Below, piece after piece: positions 32,770 through 43,692 of a DNA stretch of 64,000 nucleotides. Origin of the DNA: Thereva unica (taxonomy: Eukaryota; Arthropoda; Insecta; Diptera; Therevidae); assembly GCA_949987705.1 (NCBI GenBank), contig OX465284.1:70789470-70853469 (forward strand), given 5' to 3'. Below the pieces are notes generated by a model. The model saw only the letters and a list, made by a program, of their open reading frames with translations. It was not told where the DNA came from and searched no databases. The position numbers were made by a program, and so were the translations under genes. Positions within the stretch are counted from its first letter, which is position 1. The number at the start of each line of letters is the position of its first letter.

Positions 32770-33688
32770 ACGGTTGGAAAAAGAATATTGAATCGGGTTG
32801 TTAATTTCTTTGTTATAATTAGTCCTCAATATATAAAATGGCCCACAGCAACGGAAATGCGGGAAAGTCAATTTAAATTTCAAGGCAAAAAATGTTTTCC
32901 GAAAGTAATCGGTGCGATTGACGGTACGCATATTAGAATATTTACACCGTCTGCAGATAAAGAAGTTTTCTACAATAGAAAGAAATATTACAGCATTCTG
33001 CTGCAGGGAATAGTAAATTCCGAAAAGAAATTTATTGACATTCATTGCGGTGAACCTGGGGCAATGCATGATGCTCGCCTGTTTCGGAAGTCGAGCTTTT
33101 ACAAAAAAGTACAGGAGGACCGAAATATTATTATACCTGGTGGAATAATCCTAGGAGATTCTGCCTACCCAGAGCTTGACTATCTTATTCCGCCGTACAA
33201 GGACCTAGGAAATTTAACTCAAAAACAGAAAAAATTTAATTACTTGCATTCTGCAAAGCGGGTTGTAGTAGAAAATGCATTTGGTATATTAAAAGGCCGC
33301 TTTCGACGGCTTAAATTTTTTGAAAGCCCTAATATTGCATTTATTACCATTTGCGTAGTAGCAGCTTGTGTTCTACACAACATTTGTCTGGCGCAATAAG
33401 ATACAAGACGAAGAATGGCTATTGCCTGACGAAGAAAACGAAGAAGATATCCATGATTTAACTATCACAAATTTAAGAAATGAGGGAGTAAGACAGCAAA
33501 TATTTAATGAATTAGACTGTATGAAACTTTTAAATTGATTTTAATACTTTTAACATTTTCATTTTTATAAATATACAATGTACATAAATAACTAAAAAAT
33601 AACACAACCTTCTTTGGTAAATTTAAACTCATAAATTATAACAACAAAAAATATTACCTCCATGGTATTAAATAAAAAAAAGTTTGCA

Positions 33689-34060
33689 CTATGTTTGCTT
33701 TTTTTCTTTAAGTATTTTCAATAATTCATAATGTCTCTCCGCTCTCGCTTTTTCCTTTTTCTCTAAATAGTCTTTTATCATTTGGGTTCTCTTTCTTTCT
33801 TCTTCTATTTTAAATTCATAATATTTTTCCTTCGCATCACTTTCAACTTTTTGCCTTTTTGTTTTTGAAGTCTGTGTTTTTTTTATATGTTTCCTAACAG
33901 GCTTCTTGTTTTTTTCGTTTATTGGCTCTTTATTTTCTTTGTCGACCCTAAAGTTTTCATTATTTTCTTTCGTTTGTGCTGGTTTCGGATTATTATTTAC
34001 CCCAACGCTAATGTCATATGTGGAGGAAATCAGGGATCCATTTCTTCCATGTATAAAAAC
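33689..34060 (-). pseudogene. Harbinger accessory (MADF/SANT-type) protein, C-terminal exon
   Basis: A stop-free minus-strand frame of about 120 codons ends at a TAG at 33691-33689. It starts around HGRNGSLISSTYDISVGVNN, then a very lysine/glutamate-rich, probably helical tail (KKPVRKHIKKTQTSKTKR, EEERKRTQMIKDYLEKKEKA). Convergent placement 150 bp from the transposase stop, with this composition, matches the second gene of Harbinger transposons, which binds DNA and helps import the transposase. The MADF domain itself is not attached: sequence before 34060 is unrelated. MADF exons 2.8 kb away sit in a different small element. Confidence 0.6.
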
Positions 34061-34070
34061 TTGGAGGCTG

Positions 34071-34334
34071 AGGTGCCGGTACCTCTATGTACATGTTTAG
34101 ACGGTTCGCTTTGTCTCTCCTTTTGGGGCGCCCCAAAGCGAAAATTTGTTTAGACGGTTCGCTTTGAGTCCAGTCGCTTTTAAGACAGCTGGAACAAACG
34201 GAATGAAAACTAGGGCTGGACAAAAAAAGCAATATTTCTTTTAAGTGATACTCGAGTGTTTTTTTTAAATTGTACAAATAACTAAAAAATGCTTACAACA
34301 ATAGCAAAAATAAACTTGCAGAGCATTTCGATGG
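34071..34334. other. Short direct repeats, otherwise unannotated
   Basis: GTTTAGACGGTTCGCTTTG occurs twice (34096 and 34149), separated by sequence containing the palindrome GGGGCGCCCC. A related inverted word, GACCCGTCTAAAC, occurs near 37454. Confidence 0.5.
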
Positions 34335-35438
34335 GTCTTACGCAAAGCCTTCTACATTTACAAGCCATGCACTAAGAAATCTCACACTTACATTGAAAGA
34401 GCCATGGGACTTCAATTTCCCTGTCAAACTTCGGTGAGAAGTGCGGTTATGTGCGTTTATTGGGAATGAATTCGTAAAAATCACTGCTGCTTTCATCTTT
34501 TTATCAGATTGTTGATCTATTGCGTTCGTAAATTTTGACCCTTTTTTCTCCAAAATAAAATTAATTAAAACAATATTTACTTGAAACAATTTTATTTGGT
34601 TCTTAAATGAAATCTCGAACATATATCCACATAACTTTTTGTTCAATACAGCAATATTATATTTTAAAATTAAAAATTTCTTAAAAAGAATCTTATTTAA
34701 ACAAACGCACTAAAAATTGACTTAAGATAGAACAATACAAAACTAACAAAAGAAAAATTTTGTTTTCATTTTGGCGATGTTCACTTCATATCCGTTTTAC
34801 TTCCTTGATATTGTCTCTAATAAGTACTGCACCTGTTTCAAGTATTATTGTACTCAGAAATAGTTTTTATTATAACAGAAAAAGAAAATACCTTACATAG
34901 CAACAGACAACATCTTGGTACTTGAATTTTCCAGGGTTCTCCAGATAAGTCGGCGCCTATTCTTAAAAATGCCTTAATTCTGCATTTCGGTCTTGCAAAG
35001 TTCTGTTAAGGGAACTTTCCTCGTAAATATCTTTAATTTGTTTATCAAAATCCACTTTAAACACAAGTCTCTTTTAATATATTGCTATTAAATAAGTTAG
35101 CTGCTACATATATCATAATACGTTTAGATATATCCTGACAACAAAACGGTCCGCTATCACTAACATAAATCCCGCAAACAAATCCTATTAGTAGCACATT
35201 ATTTTAATTGCTATCTTATGACACTTATTTTGAGCACTTTTTGCACATTTGCACGTTTTTTCTTTAACTATTATTTTTAATAAAACCTCACTCGTAACAT
35301 CACTTTCCGCGGCACGAAAACTTTTTCCCTTGTTTTTAATGGGATTTTGACATTTCACGAATTGAAGTTGGGACTTCATACAACGGCATACTAACACCTA
35401 CAGCATGGCTTGTAAATATAGAAGGCTTTGGTCTTACG
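34335..35438. mobile_element. hAT-type MITE with GTCTTACG duplication (element 34343-35430)
   Basis: CAAAGCCTTCTACATTTAC at the left and its inverted counterpart (GTAAATATAGAAGGCTTTG) at the right form the termini, extending into GCCATGC. The 8-bp sequence GTCTTACG flanks both ends exactly. No transposase is present; the 102- and 69-codon ORFs inside are not convincing. It is a non-autonomous hAT derivative of 1088 bp. Confidence 0.88.
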
Positions 35439-35465
35439 AAAAAGATATTGTTTCAAAATGTTGGT

Positions 35466-35576
35466 GAAAAAGATATTGTTTCGGTTTCTCGGTGAAGAAC
35501 ATATTGTTTTGTTTTCTGGCTGATATGTTTTTCAGCAATATGTTCTTCACCGAGAAACCGAAACAATATCTTTTTC
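35466..35576. repeat. Long imperfect hairpin with a 41-bp perfect inner stem
   Basis: 35466-35506 and 35536-35576 are exact reverse complements around a 29-nt loop. The stem extends outward less perfectly: AAAGATATTGTTTC words recur at 35440-35460 and, inverted, three times to 35632. No terminal features of a transposon are visible. It could be a hairpin-RNA source or a collapsed inverted repeat. Confidence 0.9.
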
Positions 35577-35639
35577 AGCAATAAATTGAAACAATATCTT
35601 TTTCACCAAAATTTTGAAACAATATCTTTTTCATAATGT

Positions 35640-36673
35640 CTGGTGCGGACAGGGTAAACTTGGCCATATTTTATTGAAAGCAATATATGGAAAGAAATAT
35701 TTTTTTCCATATCTGTTTCCATAAAGTTGGCAAGAAATGTGACATTTATCGTTACAAAATGGCGGAGTTCAAGTTAACATCGAAATTTTGCCTTCTTCCT
35801 AAAAATGGACATAACCAAAATGATGGTTTCTTTCTTAAATTACGCATTTCTTCGAATTCCATATGCTCTAGCAATTCTAATGTTTTTTAATTAAGCAAAA
35901 TTTGTTGAAATCTTTGTTGTTGTCTCCTTAACGCCATCTTTTCAACTGAAATGTCCAACATAATTTGCCCACTATTCAAAATAAGCAATAAATCGTTGGC
36001 CATAACTGACAGCTACTTTTCAATAACATATGGCAAGTGCAGACACGGTGTAAGACCCATCGATTTAGATTTTTCATACGAACAACTTAGTATTAGAAGG
36101 AACTTAGCAGCAAGAGTTGGTTGGCTCCGAGGATTTCAAATTAAATAAATATCTTCTATTCTTGTTTAAAGAAAAAATATAGCAGCCAATTGAAACAAAA
36201 ATATTTTACTGGCTGACAATTAGTTAACTTAAAAAGCAATGCTAATGTAATAACAAACAAAATCGAGAATACACTGTCAATATACATATAAAGATAGCGA
36301 ATATGTCTTTATAACAGTTTTGTAGAGAATCGTATGCTCTACAAAAAAGTCCTTATTATTATGATTTCGCTAAATTTAATAGCTTATACGCAATCAAAAT
36401 CCATTTCTAAAAAAAATTATCACACTTTCTACCAAAGGTGTCAAAATATTTTCATAAAAATGATGATTTTATTATTTTGTTTTGACTATTATTTTATTCA
36501 ATTTTCTTATAATAATTGTTAAATTAATTTTTTAATTTAACATTTTGCTTCAGCTTAGCCGTTTTAATAAATATTTCCACAGACCTTTTATTTTAACAAT
36601 TGTTTACTTTTATTTTAACAATTGCTTTTTTGGCCAACCCTAGAGAACATAAGTTGAAAGATTCTCCTTCCTC
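35640..36673. other. Unannotated AT-rich DNA
   Basis: Short ORFs without recognisable products. GTAAGACCCATCGA near 36051 is an inverted copy of the left flank of the hAT-type MITE (34327-34341), so that MITE may lie in one arm of a larger inverted-repeat element. Confidence 0.4.
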
Positions 36674-37263
36674 ATTAGCCCTAACTATAATGGTCTTAAG
36701 ATACCTTAAGATTTTTTACGCTCCTATGAAATGTCATAATTCCAACTATAATGGCCTTAAGCAATCTTTCGTTAACTTTTCCAATCTTTCGTCAAGTCTT
36801 TAATGTACGGTAGCGAGCGTACAAATCTTACGCAATCATAAGAAAAGTGTAGATGTTTCCATCGTGTTTTGCATTCTTCAACTGTTAGCAAATTTGCTTT
36901 TTTAGTAAGAATCAAGATTACATAAAAATAAACAACTTACCGGGTCTATTTAGTTTAGTGGCAATTTCCTTCCACGAAGCATTTTTAAAATTAATATCAA
37001 AATACCGTTTGTGTTGTTTATTGTATACAGCCACGCACAGTTTTGAACTAATTCAATCAGTTCTTCATTAAAACTATTGTTAATTTCCATTATTTTAATT
37101 TATTGGACGCTTTCCCAGACTCGATTTGTTTATCTTTTACAAATGTCAAAACGTCTTAAGGCTATTATAGCTGAGCTTAAGATTTGACAGATAATTAACC
37201 AGTCTTAAAAGAATTTGACGAAGAATCTTATGACGTCTTAAGATCATTATAGTTAGGGCTATT
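36674..37263. mobile_element. Non-autonomous Harbinger-like element carrying only MADF exons (36677-37260)
   Basis: Termini AGCCCTAACTATAATG and the inverted CATTATAGTTAGGGCT, each followed by CTTAAGA-type repeats, enclose 584 bp. ATT flanks both ends. The subterminal part repeats the motif (ACTATAATGGCCTTAAG) on both sides. The interior holds two exons of an accessory protein and no transposase. Internal deletions that keep the accessory N-terminus are one way such derivatives arise. Confidence 0.75.
36838..37090 (-). pseudogene. MADF-domain protein, first two exons
   Basis: Exon 1 starts at an ATG (37090) and encodes MEINNSFNEELIELVQNCAW, LY, then after a 2-nt insertion NKQHKRYFDINFKNASWKEI, ATKLNRP. 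It ends at a good donor (GTAAGT, 36940). Exon 2 after an AG acceptor near 36897 encodes ANLLTVEECKTRWKHL. The order (ELIELV...P.LYN..H..Y.......W.EIA..L......ECK.RWK.LR) is a MADF domain, which binds DNA in Harbinger accessory proteins and in Adf-1-like factors. The rest of the protein is missing. Confidence 0.75.
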
Positions 37264-37511
37264 AAAACACGTCTGCTCATCATGGCGGCTGAAACAAAAA
37301 TAAAATGGAACACTAAAGTGATACAAAATGGAATAAGAACAAACAGCTGATCAGAAAAGGCGAACGTGAGTCGCTTTAAAATCGAGACGCACTTCCCTCC
37401 CACCCGAACATTCCCCGCATCCACAAATTTCGTGTTGAAAGGTGGTGGGCGCGACCCGTCTAAACAGGCACAATCTTTCGCACTTTTATAAGCACGATAG
37501 AGGGGTTTCCA
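37264..37511. other. Spacer, less AT-rich
   Basis: Contains GAGTCGCTTT, GCGCGACCCGTCTAAAC and CATGGCGGC words. No ORF or repeat boundary was resolved. Confidence 0.4.
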
Positions 37512-40018
37512 CTTTAGTCCAGTAAATAGGTCGAAAAAAATGCCTTCGTAATGCGAAAAATACCGCACGCGATTTTTTTTTACCAAATGTTTTTACATAT
37601 TTTTATGAGCTTAAATTCAAAATGGCGTCACCCCCACCCTTATGCTTCACTTAGAATGAAGGGAAACGCGTTTAATTCTATATCTCAGAAACTGTGCGTT
37701 TTACGACAAAAATGTATATAATCTTTTTTGTAGATAAATAAGTGATTTAACTTTTTTGTTCAGAACTTTTTTTTGTAAAGTCAACATGTTCGGAGTTATA
37801 GTGTTTCAAACTTTATACATTACTTTCTTTGCACTATATTTCGTTAACGGTTAGCCCGCCATAAAAAGGTCCTTCCTATGACTTATAGAACACACGATTA
37901 TCTATAATTTTTGCTTTTATCATTTTTAGATAGGGCTAATATTTCACGAGTTATAGCGCTTTAAATGTCGGAAAATGTAAATTCAACAAAAAAAAAATTT
38001 CCTAACATCTTTTTCTTTCCCCGTTTCATTTCAAAACTGATTATATCGAGTGTTGAGTTCATCATTGCCCACATTTGCTGCCTTTACTTTTTTCTATAAA
38101 GTTGATATTTATGGATTTATTACACCTCAAAAAATTATTAAAAATGGGTTTTTGTAAATATCTAGTCAACTATTTATTTACGATGATAAGTTATACCAAC
38201 AAATATGTATGTTTGTTATAAAATTCCGTTGAAATTTTACTTTAAACATTTTTTTCTAGCATTTATACTTTAGCTAATGTTCATACATATAATTAAGAAA
38301 TTTCGTTGGCGTACGTTTGCAGAATCGGAATGATAAAAGAAGTTTGGACATTGTGCAACGTATTGCAAATGTTTCTGATGCCAAAGCTACAGGTGCTAGG
38401 TATCATCATTCCTGTATGCGAGATTTGAAAACCACACCATCTACAGGGGGAAAAAGGGGTTGTCCTTATAAAGAAATGTCCGAGATGATGCAAGTTATTA
38501 GTATCTTTATAACGGACAGTGAAGAATGTCAATTTAGAGTTTCTGAGTTGCTAGCATTAATCGACAAGGAAAATCGTCCGGAAATTCGTTTGTTTAAGCA
38601 TTCACTAAGGTTCAAATGTTTTGGAAAATCGGCTACAAAACCAAAGTGAACTTATCAGCTCTGCCTCCAACTAAAGATGCTGCTCGACTTCACTAATTTC
38701 GAGTATATCATCAAGTGCAAACTTGGCTTGATAGTTATCAAACCCGGAGGAATGGGACTGGAAGCGAACAAGATTTTGCTTACAACCAGTCCCAATGACA
38801 ATTGCTCCGGCACCAGCAAATTTATTAAAATTAATATCCTGCAAATGTAGGAAAAAATGTGATGGTTCCTGTGGATGCCGCAAGGCCGGTCTCAAATGTA
38901 CCATAATTTGCTCTAACTGCAGCGGAGGAAATTGCGAAAATGTGACGAAGGATGCAAACTTCCTTGAAAAGAATGAAATAAATGAGAACATTTGCGAGTT
39001 TTCAAGTCTCCCAGATATATCATTCGACGAAGACAACGTCAAGTCATTAGATGGCAGCTTCATTGGTCTATCCGATTGTCAACCGACATCTTCGAAAATA
39101 TGAGGCTAAATAACATGTTATAGCATCATTGTTTCGTTTTCTTGTGGATTAGGCCTACTGGGGAAACCACAATAAAAAACGCGCCAAAAACTCGACCTCC
39201 AAGGTGGTGTGGAAAAGGGTTTGTACGCCAACGAAATTTCTTAATTATATGTATGAACATTAGCTAAAGTATAAATGCTAGAAAAGAATGTTTAAAGTAA
39301 AATTTCAACGGAATTTTATAACAAACATACATATTTGTTGGTATAACTTGTCATCCATCGTAAATAAATAGTTGACTAGATATTTACAAAAACCCATTTT
39401 TAATAATTTTTTGAGGTGTAATAAATCCATAAATATCAACTTTATAGAAAAAAGTAAAGGCAGCAAATGTGGGCAATGATGAACTCAACACTCGATATAA
39501 TCAGTTTTGAAATGAAACGGGGAAAGAAAAAGATGTTAGGAAATTTTTTTTTGTTGAATTTACATTTTCCGACATTTAAAGCGCTATAACTCGTGAAATA
39601 TTAGCCCTATCTAAAAATGATAAAAGCAAAAATTATAGATAATCGTGTGTTCTATAAGTCCTAGGAAGGACCTTTTTATGGCGGGCTAACCGTTAGAGAA
39701 ATATAGTGCAAAGAAAGTAATGTATAAAGTTTGAAGCACTATAACTCCGAACATGTTGACTTTACAAAAAAAAGTTCTGAACAAAAAAGTTAAATCACTT
39801 ATTTATCTACAAAAAAGATTATATACACTTTTGTCGTAAAACGCACAGTTTCTGAGATATAGAATTAAACGCGTTTCCCTTCATTGTAAGTGAAGCATAA
39901 GGGTGGGGATGACGCCATTTTGAATTTAAGCTCATAAAAATATGTAAAAACATTTGGTAAAAAAAAATCGCGTGCGGTATTTTTTGCAAAGAAAAAGTAC
40001 CTATTTACTGGACTACTT
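37512..40018. mobile_element. Long-TIR element: ~800-bp terminal inverted repeats around a decayed gene (37515-40015)
   Basis: 37515-38314 and 39223-40015 are inverted copies about 800 bp long, nearly identical with a few small differences, beginning TAGTCCAGTAAATAGGT. CTT flanks each end and may be a 3-bp duplication. The centre (about 0.9 kb) carries fragments of a CXC-domain gene. Long inverted repeats of this size recall foldback elements, but here they enclose coding remnants. No known transposase motif was found, so the mobilising enzyme is unknown. The low divergence between arms implies recent formation or gene conversion. Confidence 0.85.
38317..39103 (+). pseudogene. CXC-domain (tesmin/TSO1-like) transposon-associated protein, broken
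   Basis: The first open part (38317-38649) includes RSLDIVQRIANVSDAKATGA and RYHHSCMRDLKT. After a stop the frame shifts through a segment with FRVYHQVQTWLDS and a WDWKR-like stretch, then 38795-39103 encodes MTIAPAPANLLKLISCKCRK and CDGSCGCRKAGLKCTIICSN, CSGGNCEN. The spaced cysteines form a CXC/tesmin-like motif. A long protein with this order (YH..C, YYQVQ.WL, W.WK, LPPAP..LL..I.C.C...C....C.CRK.GL.C) is common and multicopy in insect genomes, usually annotated as uncharacterised; I read it as transposon-borne. At least one stop and two frameshifts interrupt it. Confidence 0.65.
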
Positions 40019-40107
40019 GTTGTGGAGTGGTAGATGAGACCTTAAAATACAATATAAAAATTAAACCTGATAACGAAAATCCTAAACGTACACAATTTAC
40101 CAGAACA

Positions 40108-40263
40108 TTAGACGCTTCTACATAGGTCTGTTAGCACCGCAGACCAGAAATCAATTTTTTTCCTTGTCTGGAAGTACTCGTCATTTCTATTTTGATATGC
40201 GGCAATCTGAGCTCTTCCTTCCGAAAAGGTCAAATTTTTAGTTGCTCTTGATTCGTTGCTCAT
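40108..40263 (-). CDS. Short ORF (51 aa), unidentified
   Basis: It encodes MSNESRATKNLTFSEGRAQI followed by a stretch with a KKIDFWSAVLTDLC end. It starts just outside the first (TA)n tract and has no downstream coding partner. It could be the first exon of an accessory protein or chance; I do not recognise it. Confidence 0.25.
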   Translation of the reverse strand: MSNESRATKNLTFSEGRAQIAAYQNRNDEYFQTRKKIDFWSAVLTDLCRSV

Positions 40264-40279
40264 ATCCACCTAACAAATT

Positions 40280-40285
40280 TATATA

Positions 40286-40359
<74 letters not shown>
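40280..40359. repeat. (TA)n microsatellite, first tract
   Basis: Almost pure TA dinucleotides with one TG and one TT break. It borders element X on its left. Confidence 0.95.
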
Positions 40360-41032
40360 GTGACTATTAGAATCAAAAGGGGCACATTGTCATACTAAAT
40401 GATTTTGAGATATAGAGCGAAATGTGATATAATGTTACATTTTGTAGTTTTCGTTTAAGGATAGCATCAGAATAATTTGAAATAAGTAGAAAAACAAATT
40501 GAGAATATTTAAATAATTGGAAATGCATAAATAAACTCTCAATAACGAAAAAGATTTTGGAAAAGAGACCTTTTGGTACTTACAAATGGAAAAGGGACAT
40601 TTTGATACAAGAAGTGAGGAAATGTTTCTTTTTTGGAAGAAATAAAAAAGTTTTTTTTAAAGTTTTCTTCAAAAATTTATTATTATTTAAAACAAAATAA
40701 AATTCTACAAACAAAACAAAGTAATTTTCAAATAAAAAAAAATAAATACATTTCTCCAAAAATTAAAAAATAACATACCTTTTGGAACAAATAGGAAGGA
40801 ATAACATACCTTTTGGAACAAATTCTTAATTCTGATTACTTTTTGGTAAAATTTTTTTCAAAAAATGATCCCATTTTGGAACAAAACCAATTATTTACAA
40901 CTAAATTTCATAAGGAAAAAAGCATTTTTCGTAAATGGTTTTCCATGTGAAAATAGATATTTAGTACAAGAAACAAATGACATAGCTAACTCAAAAATTT
41001 TCCAAAATGACAATGTGTCCCTTTTGATTCTA

Positions 41033-41040
<8 letters not shown>
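40360..41040. mobile_element. Inverted-repeat element X inside (TA)n
   Basis: GTGACTATTAGAATCAAAAG at the left and its inverted copy at the right end extend over about 38 bp with one or two mismatches (then CACATTGTCA). Both ends abut (TA)n tracts directly. The interior repeats ACCTTTTGG/CATTTTGG words and has no ORF of note. 681 bp, non-autonomous, superfamily unknown. Confidence 0.8.

Positions 41041-41086
<46 letters not shown>
41041..41086. repeat. (TA)n microsatellite, middle tract
   Basis: Pure TA dinucleotides lying exactly between the ends of elements X and Y. Confidence 0.95.
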
Positions 41087-41089
<3 letters not shown>

Positions 41090-43692
41090 GGTGGGTCAAA
41101 TATTTTTTGGGTCCATTTCAGCGAAAATCTTAAAATTCGTGTTATTTCAAGTATTTTTCGCGAAGAAACTATATATTTTGGATGAAGTGTACCCCCCCTA
41201 CTTTTCAATTATAGATTTTTAATAAATAATAATTGTTTTTAAAAACACTTTCAAACAAACCGCTATAACTTCTGAAATAGTTGTAATAGGATAATGGTTT
41301 TGGGCTCGTTGGATCAGGAATTTTCCTAGCTATATATTTTGGTTTAATTCTACCCCCACTTTTTTTCAGAAATATATTTTGTAGGTACTAAATGATTATT
41401 TTTTAATAACACTTTCAAACAAATCACTATAACTTCTAAAAGAATTGTAGTAGGATATTGATCTTGACCTTATTGGATCGGGAATTTTTGCAGCTTTACG
41501 ATATTGTGAATATCAGATGTATATGTACTTGTATTACAGTAGCACAATTGTTTCAGAAGTTATAGCGGTTTGTTTGAAAGTGTTTTAAAAAAAAATATTA
41601 TTTAGTAAAAACGTATTATTGAAAAGTTTGTGGGGGGTAATGGAAATGGACCATGATACATTCTTTGCGAACAATTTGACCCACCCTACTGCACATCCAC
41701 TAGAAATGTATACTTGTATTACAGTAGATAGAATTTTATGATTAGTTGCAAAAATGAAAAAAATTGGCACTTTTCAAAATAACACCAATTTTCTGTTATT
41801 ATTTTTTTTTTTCAAAAAATATTTCTTTGCAGCCTAAAAAACTTCATAAAAAACTAACAACTTTTATTTGGGTTGGTTGGTTGTATATTCTTGTCCGATT
41901 TGTTAAAAAAGTTGATCCAAAGATTGAGAAAACAGTAAAAAATTAACCTTTTTACATATTACCACAATATTTATAAAAATTTTTAGGAATTCAAAAATTG
42001 CCTGGGCATTATTAAGTATTTAACGGTAACACTTTAGATATTTCTTTTTAACAAATTAGATAATGTCACAACATCCACCTTCAAGAGCACTTTTTATGTT
42101 TGTATGATTTCTCACTCTTTCCTTTGAAGCTTAAACAAGGAATGTCGTATCCTTCAATTAGGCGGTTTAAAAAATATTCAAATCCTTTTTTTATTTAGGT
42201 GGCTTTCCTTAATTACTTTATTGCCTGCCTTTGTCCTTTCATGATACCGAGAAAAATAGAATAGATCTTGAGAAATCCTGAAAACTCTTTTTTAAATTGT
42301 ATGGATTTAAACAAGATCATTGTGTCTTCAAATTGGTTATTTCATTACCCGGAGTGATATAACGACATAAGTATAAATAGCATTTCCGGGTATATTTATG
42401 CTTCAGTTATTCGTTATGTTATGGCAGACAGCTGGTGGTGGTGTTATGGCAGACAAATGCTTTTTCGCAAGCTCAGAAAGTATCTTGTTGTCAATGATTT
42501 GCGACTTGAGAAAACCAGTGCATCAAATGGCATTTAAAAAAATAATACACATCAGGCAAAATCTAGATGGAACAACATTAAGGGAGTATAAAACACTTAA
42601 AATTCATTTTAATTGCACTGATTGTATTAATATGGTAGATTTGGATGACAACAATATTCTGTACGAACCACCATACACAAGAGACATACCTCTTGAGCAC
42701 TTCGAAGACTATTATGAGAGCGATGAGCTGATAATCAATATTCAAATACCGTGCCACATTCATAGCACTGAACGCAATGTACAAGAGCTGACTAGAGCAT
42801 CCAAACATGTTACAGAAAAAAACAAACCAGGAGATCTTGCCGCGTCTGCGAAGTCGAGAGAAAAATCTCCAGATTTCACAGCAAAAAAAAAATTCCAATA
42901 AATCCTTTTAAAAATTTTAATATTAAAAGTTTTTATACAAGTTTTATTTAACATTTCATTGTAATTTTATGTTTTGGAGAAGGTGGTAAAAATGTTAGGT
43001 AAACTGTGAAATTGTTAAATTGTTACTGTTTGCTCAAACTTTGAATGTACTTTTCAACCAAATCGAACAGGAATATATAATAATAGGCCCAAAAAATAAA
43101 AGTTGTTAGTTTTTTAGGAAGTTTTTTTTTAGCTGAAAAAAATGGTTTTCCAGGAAAAAGTCATAGAAAATGGGTGTTATTTGGATAAGTGCCAGTTTTC
43201 TCTAAGTTTTTTGCAAATAAACATCAAATTCTTTCTACTATAATCAAGTAAACAGCTGATATTCATATTGGTGTAAAGCTGTAAAAATTCCCGATCCAAT
43301 AAGGTCAAGATCAATATCCTACTACAATTATCTTAGAAATTATAGCGATTTCTTTGAAAGTGTTATTAAAAAAATAATCATTTGGTACAAAGTATATTTT
43401 TGAAAAAAAGTGGGGGTAGAATTAAAGCAAAATATATAGCTGGGAAAATTCCTGATCCAACGAGCCCAAAACCATTATCCTATTACAACTATTTCAGAAG
43501 TTATAGCGGTTTGTTTGAAAGTGTTTTTAAAAACAATTATTATTTATTAAAAATCTATAATTGAAAAGTAGGGGGGGTACACTTCATCCAAAATATATAG
43601 TTTCTTCGCGAAAAATACTTAAAATAACACGAATTTTAAGAATTTCGCTGAAATGGACCATGATACATTCTTTGCGAACAATTTGACCCACC

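Larger units (their letters stand above)
27928..33538 (+). pseudogene. Harbinger (HARBI1-like) DDE transposase, interrupted
   Basis: A 9-codon first exon (27928-27954, MDNIDRYNT) is followed by GTAAGA and an acceptor giving exon 2 at 28014. This reads through an acidic stretch to FRKHFRVNRPVAEILI, then (across an in-frame TAA or a decayed intron at 28221-28278) LTLWYLSNTETYRQISDRFN and VTKSS, the helix-turn-helix block of HARBI1-like proteins. The frame breaks at about 28430 and resumes near 32770 with RILNRVVNFF, IKWP, VIGAIDGTHIRIF (first D), ILGDSAYP (second D) and VVENAFGILKGRFRRLKFF (catalytic E). A one-base shift near 33390 moves the C-terminal tail (EEWLLPDEENEEDIHD...) into another frame, ending at 33538. 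Catalytic residues are present, but the gene is dead because of the insertion and the frameshift. Confidence 0.85.
27657..34070 (+). mobile_element. PIF/Harbinger transposon, internally expanded, right end unresolved
   Basis: The left terminus GCTGTGTTCCATTGGGCGAT follows TTAATA, compatible with a 3-bp TWA duplication. A related terminus borders the tiny repeat at 47.34-48.34 kb. Inside are the two genes typical of this superfamily, convergently arranged: a DDE transposase on the plus strand and the C-terminal part of an accessory protein on the minus strand. The transposase is split by about 4.3 kb of inserted repeats. I could not find the matching right terminus; the element seems to be cut off near 34.06 kb. 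Confidence 0.75.

Noticed and set aside
34096..37470. GTTTAGACGG words at 34096, 34149 and (inverted) 37454 as termini of one large element
   Set aside because: The shared part is only about 13 bp and a matching target duplication could not be found.
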